From VFZS01 sp964353255 (GTDB lineage: Bacteria; Acidobacteriota; Terriglobia; Bryobacterales; Bryobacteraceae): DNA of 18,227 nt. A model generated the notes under the pieces. The model did no database searches and was not told where the DNA came from. It saw nothing but the letters and a program-made list of their open reading frames with translations. The translations under genes were made by a program, and so were the position numbers. This document shows positions 14,564-18,227 of the stretch, piece by piece (the stretch's first letter is position 1; every line of letters starts with the position of its first letter). The stretch lies in the NCBI GenBank assembly GCA_964353255.1, contig CAYGVJ010000108.1, positions 1 through 18,227 on the forward strand. Direction: 5' to 3'.

Positions 14564-17500
14564 TCAGAAGGTGAGTTTCAAAGCGAACTGAATCTGGCGC
14601 GCGGGACTGGACAGACCGGTGATCGTTCCGAACGCGGTCGAACTGACGTTGGAATTGGCCGCCCCCAGGTTCGTCGTGTTGAACAGGTTGAAGAACTCCG
14701 CGCGGAACTGGATCCGCCACGTTTCCATTGGTAAGCTGAACTCCTTGTGCGCGCCGCCGTCGAAATTGAAGATCGACTCCGTGCGCGCGACGTTGCGGCC
14801 CAGGTTGCCGAACGGATGCGACGGGTCGTTTACGTTCTGCCGGTCCGGCGCTGCCACGGCGGCCTTGTTGAAGTAGTTCTGCGGGCTCTTCTCGGCAGAG
14901 TAAATGCTGCCGCCCAGGTAGTTCGGCCGGTACGTGGGAGCGCCGGAGACCGAGAATGCCGTCGGCGGGCTGTAGGACAGATTGATCGGCTGCCCGGTGG
15001 TCATCAGGTTGATCCCCGACAGTCGCCAGCCGCCCAGCACCGCGTCCACCAGAGCGTTCACCCCCGAGCCCCACTTGCGGCCTTTGCCGTACGGCACGTC
15101 CCAGACGAACGTCGAGGTGTTGTTGAACGGCTGATTGTAGCTGCCCACCCCTTTCTCCGCGCGCACATTGCGGTAGTTCAGCCGCGAATTGTCCCCGTTG
15201 TACACCTCCAGGTGGCCCCCCGCATTGTCGATCGCCTTCGACCAAGTGAAGCTGTTCAACAGGTACACGCCCCCGGCGTACTTCTTCTCGATCTTCATCT
15301 GGAGGCCGTGGTAGACCGCAAAACCTCCCCCGTAGGAGATCTGGATGTAGTCGAAGCCCTGGATGGGGCGCCGCGCCAGGAGGGCTAGGTTCTCACCGGG
15401 ATTGTTGGGGCGCGCCTGGTTGTAATCGCCCAGGATCATCAGACCGTTGGAGCGATTCCCCACGTACGCGATGTCGGCCAGCAGGTTGCGCGAGAGTTCC
15501 CGCTGAATCGTGAAGTGCCAGCTCTGCACGTAGGACGTGCGGTAGTCGGCCGGCGTGTAGTTGGTGCGCGTGGTGGCGGTCGAGAAGTTGGCCGGATCGA
15601 CCAGCCCCGGCGGAAAACCCTGCTGCATGAGTCGGAAGCAGTTGCGGTAGTTGTCTCCCGTGCACAGCGGCTGGCTGGGGAGCTGGTTGACGGTCAGGTT
15701 GACGACGTTGGGGCCGTTGTACCCCAGCAGGTTTTCGCCGCCCAGACGGTTGAAGTGGATGTAGCTCACCCCATACCCGGAGCGCACCACGGTCCGCTTG
15801 GTCAACTGGTAGGCCAGCCCGACGCGTGGCGCCCAGTTGTTGCGGTCCGGGTTGACCAGCGACCGGTTGTAGATGCTGCCGCTTTGGGCCCGGATCAGCT
15901 TGGTGTTGACAGAGTCGAAGCTGGACAGCCGGTTCTGGCTCTCCCACTGGGGCGTGGCGAACTCGTAGCGCACGCCGATATTGACCGTCAGCTTGGTGCT
16001 CACCTTCCAATCGTCCTGCAAGTAGCTGAAGTGCATGCGCTGGCGATAGTTCAGCACGATCTCGTTGTTCAGGCTGTAAGACGACTGCGCGCCCAGCAGG
16101 AAGTCGGCCAGGTTGTAAAGGTTGTTCGAGGTCGCCCCCGTCGGGCGGCTGAACTGCCCTGAGTAGGAGTTCTGACCGTATTGCGGGTTGAAGTCGAAGA
16201 TGTCGGTGAAGATGGCCTGCCACTCGTAGCCCGTTTTCAGGGAATGCCGCCCCATGACCCGGGAGTAGTTCACCTTCGGGTTGACCACGAACGGATTCTG
16301 GAACTGCGGGTTCGAGGATAGCCGGCCCAGGGCGCTGTAGCCTCCGATGGACTGGCTGGTCAGGCCGCCGCCCACCACCGGCGAATCCGGCAGGCCGGGG
16401 ATGCCGTACTCCTTCAACATGTTGGGCCGCTCGAAACCCAGCGGGAACTTGCCGCCTTCGAACCAGGACACGCCGAATCGGAAGTCGATCAACGACGCCG
16501 GGGACAGGTTGTGGTTGAGTCCCGCGGCCATCTGCTGGTTCATGGACCGGACGTGGCCGTTGGCGTCGCCCCCCGACAGGCCGGGTATCACGCTGTTCTC
16601 CAGGCTCTCCCGCAGCCGGTGGCTGTAGCGGACGAATCCGTTGAGCCGCGAGCTCAGGTAGTGGTCGTAGCGCACGTCGCCTTTGTTGTCAACCAAGGGA
16701 GTCGGCGTCAGGTAGTCCCAGTTGTTGGACGGCACCACTCCGGGCGCGGAGGAACGGATCGGCGTAGGAAGGTCCCCCAGCACTTTGCGCGCGAAGGCCG
16801 TAATGGCGCTCTGCGGCACCACGCCGTCGCTGTAGAGTTCGCCCGTGAGCGGGTTTCGTATCGGAGCCCCGAACCGGCCCGCGCGCTGGTCCATCGTGGC
16901 CAGGGTGGCGAATTGAAGCGTGCGGTCCAGGCGGCGCATCCCTTCGTAGTCGGCGAAGATGAATATCTTGTCTCGGACGATCGGCCCGCCCAGCGCGCCG
17001 CCGAACTGGTTCTGGACCAGCACCGGCTTCCCCGTGGAGGGCCGGAAGAAGCCCACCGCGTTGAGCTTGTTGTTGCGCAGAAACTCCCACGCCGAGCCGT
17101 GCAACTGGTTGGTCCCTCCGCGAACGCTGGCGTTGATCACCGCGCCGCCGGCGCGGCCGTACTCGGCGGAGAAGTTGTTCGTGACCACCTTGAACTCCTG
17201 GACCGCGTCCGGAGCCAACTGGATCACCTGGTTGGAGAAGCCCTGGTTCGAGGTCCCGTAAGCGTTGTTGTCCACCCCGTCAACCATGAAGTTGTTGAGC
17301 GAGCTGCGCAGCCCGTTGACGTTGAACGAAGCGTCGCGACTGCTGATGTTGGAGCGGCGCACGCCCGGGGACAGCAGAGTCAGGTCCGCGTAGGCGCGTC
17401 CGTTCAGCGGCAGATTCACGATCGCCGCACGGGTGATGACCTGCCCGCGGTCACTGGACTCCGCCTCCAGCAGCGCGGCCGCGCCAGTCACCTCCACCTT

Positions 17501-17830
17501 CTGCGTGATATCGCCCACCTGTAGCGTCAGGTTCACGCGCTGCCGCGCGTTCACGGTCAGGGTGAAGGCGTCTGAGGTGGCCAGACGGAAGCCCTGCGAC
17601 TCGGCGCTGACACGGTATTCGCCGATGCGCTGGTTCACGAACAGGTATCCGCCGTTCCCATCCGTGGTTGTTGTCTGCTTGACTCCCGTGCCAATGTTCT
17701 CCAGGGTGATCTTCGCCCCCGCAATGACCGCGTCGGTCGGGTCCGTGATGGTCCCCAACACGGTGGCGGTATCGTACTGGCCGAAACAGGCCAGCGTGAA
17801 CAGAGTCCCTGCCAAAAGATAACGTCGCAT
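14564..17830 (-). CDS. TonB-dependent receptor with N-terminal carboxypeptidase-regulatory-like domain (Oar-like)
   Basis: The product is 1088 residues from the ATG at 17830, preceded by GGAGGCGG. The frame is open upstream to 18031 but without a signal. MRRYLLAGTLFTLACFGQ is a signal peptide. Residues 22-105 form a CarboxypepD_reg/Cna-B-like domain (TVLGTITDPTDAVIAGAKI, then DGNGGYLFVNQ). The plug follows at about 115-245 (LPLNGRAYADLTLLSPGV, FMVDGVDNNAYG, NNFSAEYGRAGGAVINASVR). The barrel fills the rest and ends RQIQFALKLTF with the terminal Phe. The length and layout are typical of the very large receptors of Acidobacteriota. It should import an oligosaccharide or similar ligand with TonB energy, and it leads the gene train of exported sugar enzymes, which fits uptake of their substrate. 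No TonB or transport partners are in the window. Confidence 0.92.
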   Translation of the reverse strand: MRRYLLAGTLFTLACFGQYDTATVLGTITDPTDAVIAGAKITLENIGTGVKQTTTTDGNGGYLFVNQRIGEYRVSAESQGFRLATSDAFTLTVNARQRVNLTLQVGDITQKVEVTGAAALLEAESSDRGQVITRAAIVNLPLNGRAYADLTLLSPGVRRSNISSRDASFNVNGLRSSLNNFMVDGVDNNAYGTSNQGFSNQVIQLAPDAVQEFKVVTNNFSAEYGRAGGAVINASVRGGTNQLHGSAWEFLRNNKLNAVGFFRPSTGKPVLVQNQFGGALGGPIVRDKIFIFADYEGMRRLDRTLQFATLATMDQRAGRFGAPIRNPLTGELYSDGVVPQSAITAFARKVLGDLPTPIRSSAPGVVPSNNWDYLTPTPLVDNKGDVRYDHYLSSRLNGFVRYSHRLRESLENSVIPGLSGGDANGHVRSMNQQMAAGLNHNLSPASLIDFRFGVSWFEGGKFPLGFERPNMLKEYGIPGLPDSPVVGGGLTSQSIGGYSALGRLSSNPQFQNPFVVNPKVNYSRVMGRHSLKTGYEWQAIFTDIFDFNPQYGQNSYSGQFSRPTGATSNNLYNLADFLLGAQSSYSLNNEIVLNYRQRMHFSYLQDDWKVSTKLTVNIGVRYEFATPQWESQNRLSSFDSVNTKLIRAQSGSIYNRSLVNPDRNNWAPRVGLAYQLTKRTVVRSGYGVSYIHFNRLGGENLLGYNGPNVVNLTVNQLPSQPLCTGDNYRNCFRLMQQGFPPGLVDPANFSTATTRTNYTPADYRTSYVQSWHFTIQRELSRNLLADIAYVGNRSNGLMILGDYNQARPNNPGENLALLARRPIQGFDYIQISYGGGFAVYHGLQMKIEKKYAGGVYLLNSFTWSKAIDNAGGHLEVYNGDNSRLNYRNVRAEKGVGSYNQPFNNTSTFVWDVPYGKGRKWGSGVNALVDAVLGGWRLSGINLMTTGQPINLSYSPPTAFSVSGAPTYRPNYLGGSIYSAEKSPQNYFNKAAVAAPDRQNVNDPSHPFGNLGRNVARTESIFNFDGGAHKEFSLPMETWRIQFRAEFFNLFNTTNLGAANSNVSSTAFGTITGLSSPARQIQFALKLTF

Positions 17831-18059
17831 GATCAGTTCCGCCTCCTGGAACCTGCCTGCTGACCACACCCAGTCAGCATTTCCATCTTGACCTCTGGAC
17901 AGCCCAAGTCCACTCTCCCATCCCCTGGCGTCAACCCGGCCGCGCGGCTGACAGGCGCAGAGGAGAAAGCCAGCGAATGTAGTGATGACACTTGGCACCC
18001 GGGCCCCTGCACACGTGTGTAGGGACACCACGGGTCATGCTAACACACCCCTAGCAGGA
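17831..18059 (-). promoter_or_regulatory. Upstream region of the receptor-led operon
   Basis: This is 229 bp without a convincing gene. On the minus strand it holds a TTGACG box (17934-17929) with no good -10 at 17 bp, then a purine-rich stretch leading to the GGAGGCGG ribosome site. The strong palindrome at 18005-18024 lies within it. The operon promoter is probably here, but I cannot place the start site. Confidence 0.4.
18005..18024. promoter_or_regulatory. 20-bp palindrome, candidate operator
   Basis: The sequence ccctgcacacgtgtgtaggg is self-complementary at nine of ten base pairs; the exception is g18009 with t18020. The centre is CG. It lies about 175 bp upstream of the receptor start. 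Dyads of this size with a central CG are typical binding sites of dimeric regulators such as LacI-type sugar repressors. No regulator gene is in the window. Confidence 0.5.
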
Positions 18060-18089
18060 TGTCAACAGCAATTTCCCCATTTGTCAAGC

Positions 18090-18131
18090 CTCGATTAAAA
18101 TGTCCCCCTGCTTAGCTCGATAAAAATGTCC
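18090..18131. repeat. Two tandem 16-bp repeats
   Basis: The units are ctcgattaaaatgtcc at 18090-18105 and ctcgataaaaatgtcc at 18116-18131. They are identical at 15 of 16 positions and spaced 26 bp start to start. This is a little over two helical turns, so both would face a similar side of the DNA. They are the best evidence for transposase-binding sites. Confidence 0.7.
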
Positions 18132-18176
18132 TCTTTGGTGTGTGCGTGACCGTTGTAGTAGGCGCTGTGGGGATGT

Positions 18177-18205
18177 GGGAAACTCGCGTAGTCGGCGAGT
18201 TTCCC
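18177..18205. repeat. Perfect inverted repeat (11-bp arms, 7-base loop)
   Basis: The arms gggaaactcgc (18177-18187) and gcgagtttccc (18195-18205) are fully complementary around gtagtcg. No T-run follows, so it is not a classic terminator. In position it fits a structured leader just before an insertion-sequence transposase gene, which would lie beyond the right edge. Confidence 0.6.
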
Positions 18206-18227
18206 AAGGGGTGTGGAAAGCCTGCTT

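Larger units (their letters stand above)
18060..18227. mobile_element. Probable insertion-sequence terminus (IS21-like in style), transposase off the edge
   Basis: The base composition changes abruptly at about 18060 to AT-richer, repeated segments. TGTCAA occurs at 18060-18065 and 18082-18087, and either could be the tip. It is followed by aatttcccca, two tandem copies of a 16-bp unit, and a perfect hairpin. Multiple phased repeats near the tip are typical of IS21-family ends, where they bind the transposase. No coding sequence is seen in these 168 bases. The family is a guess; that it is a transposon end is moderately supported. Confidence 0.45.

Noticed and set aside
17831..18031. Upstream extension of the receptor frame by 67 codons
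   Set aside because: The ATG at 17830 has a strong ribosome site and is followed directly by a signal peptide; the extension has neither.
1..18227. CRISPR arrays, tRNA or rRNA genes
   Set aside because: No array of regularly spaced identical repeats and no cloverleaf or rRNA-like segment was seen on reading; the only direct repeats are the pairs listed.

Overview
The window is about 18 kb of GC-rich, densely coded bacterial chromosome, almost all of it transcribed from the minus strand. Several signs point to a soil-type Acidobacteriota (Solibacter/Bryobacter-like). These are a very long TonB-dependent receptor with an N-terminal carboxypeptidase-regulatory-like domain, several twin-arginine (Tat) exported Gfo/Idh/MocA oxidoreductases, an exported sugar isomerase/epimerase and a PEGA-repeat protein. 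The taxonomic call is inference from gene content only.

Right part, read from right to left on the minus strand (18227 to 6371). At the right edge is what looks like one terminus of an insertion sequence (about 18060-18227), with short tandem repeats and a perfect 11-bp-stem hairpin. A regulatory region follows, with a near-perfect 20-bp palindrome (18005-18024). Next comes a gene train with short gaps: outer-membrane receptor (17830-14564), a 42-residue leftover of another outer-membrane barrel end (14563-14435), an exported oxidoreductase (14403-13075), an exported isomerase/epimerase (13054-12083), an exported heparinase-like alpha/alpha-toroid protein (12051-10255), a metallophosphatase (10214-8976), and two tandem paralogous exported oxidoreductases (8933-7662 and 7648-6371). 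Together they suggest uptake and periplasmic conversion of an unidentified complex or modified sugar or glycan.

Middle (6364 to 3753). The train ends in a 5'-truncated GHMP sugar kinase (6364-5660) that lacks the ATP-binding half. Facing it on the plus strand is a compact two-gene module: an AAA/ABC-like ATPase (3878-5092) overlapping by one base a DUF4276 protein with Toprim-like acidic motifs (5092-5703). This is the gene architecture of AbiL-type and OLD/PARIS-like phage-defence systems. The module lies between two direct copies (37 of 38 bases identical) of the kinase's 3' coding end (3753-3790 and 5710-5747), so it looks like an inserted cassette that duplicated or restored the kinase terminus. 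No recombinase gene is visible in it.

Left part (3663 to 1). An 817-residue single-pass membrane protein has a TPR-like helical start, several PEGA-like repeats and a C-terminal beta-sandwich. It is followed by the start of a Tat-exported putative glycoside hydrolase (GHL6 type) that runs off the left edge. A 9-bp-periodic intergenic repeat separates these two genes. No tRNA, rRNA or CRISPR array was seen.
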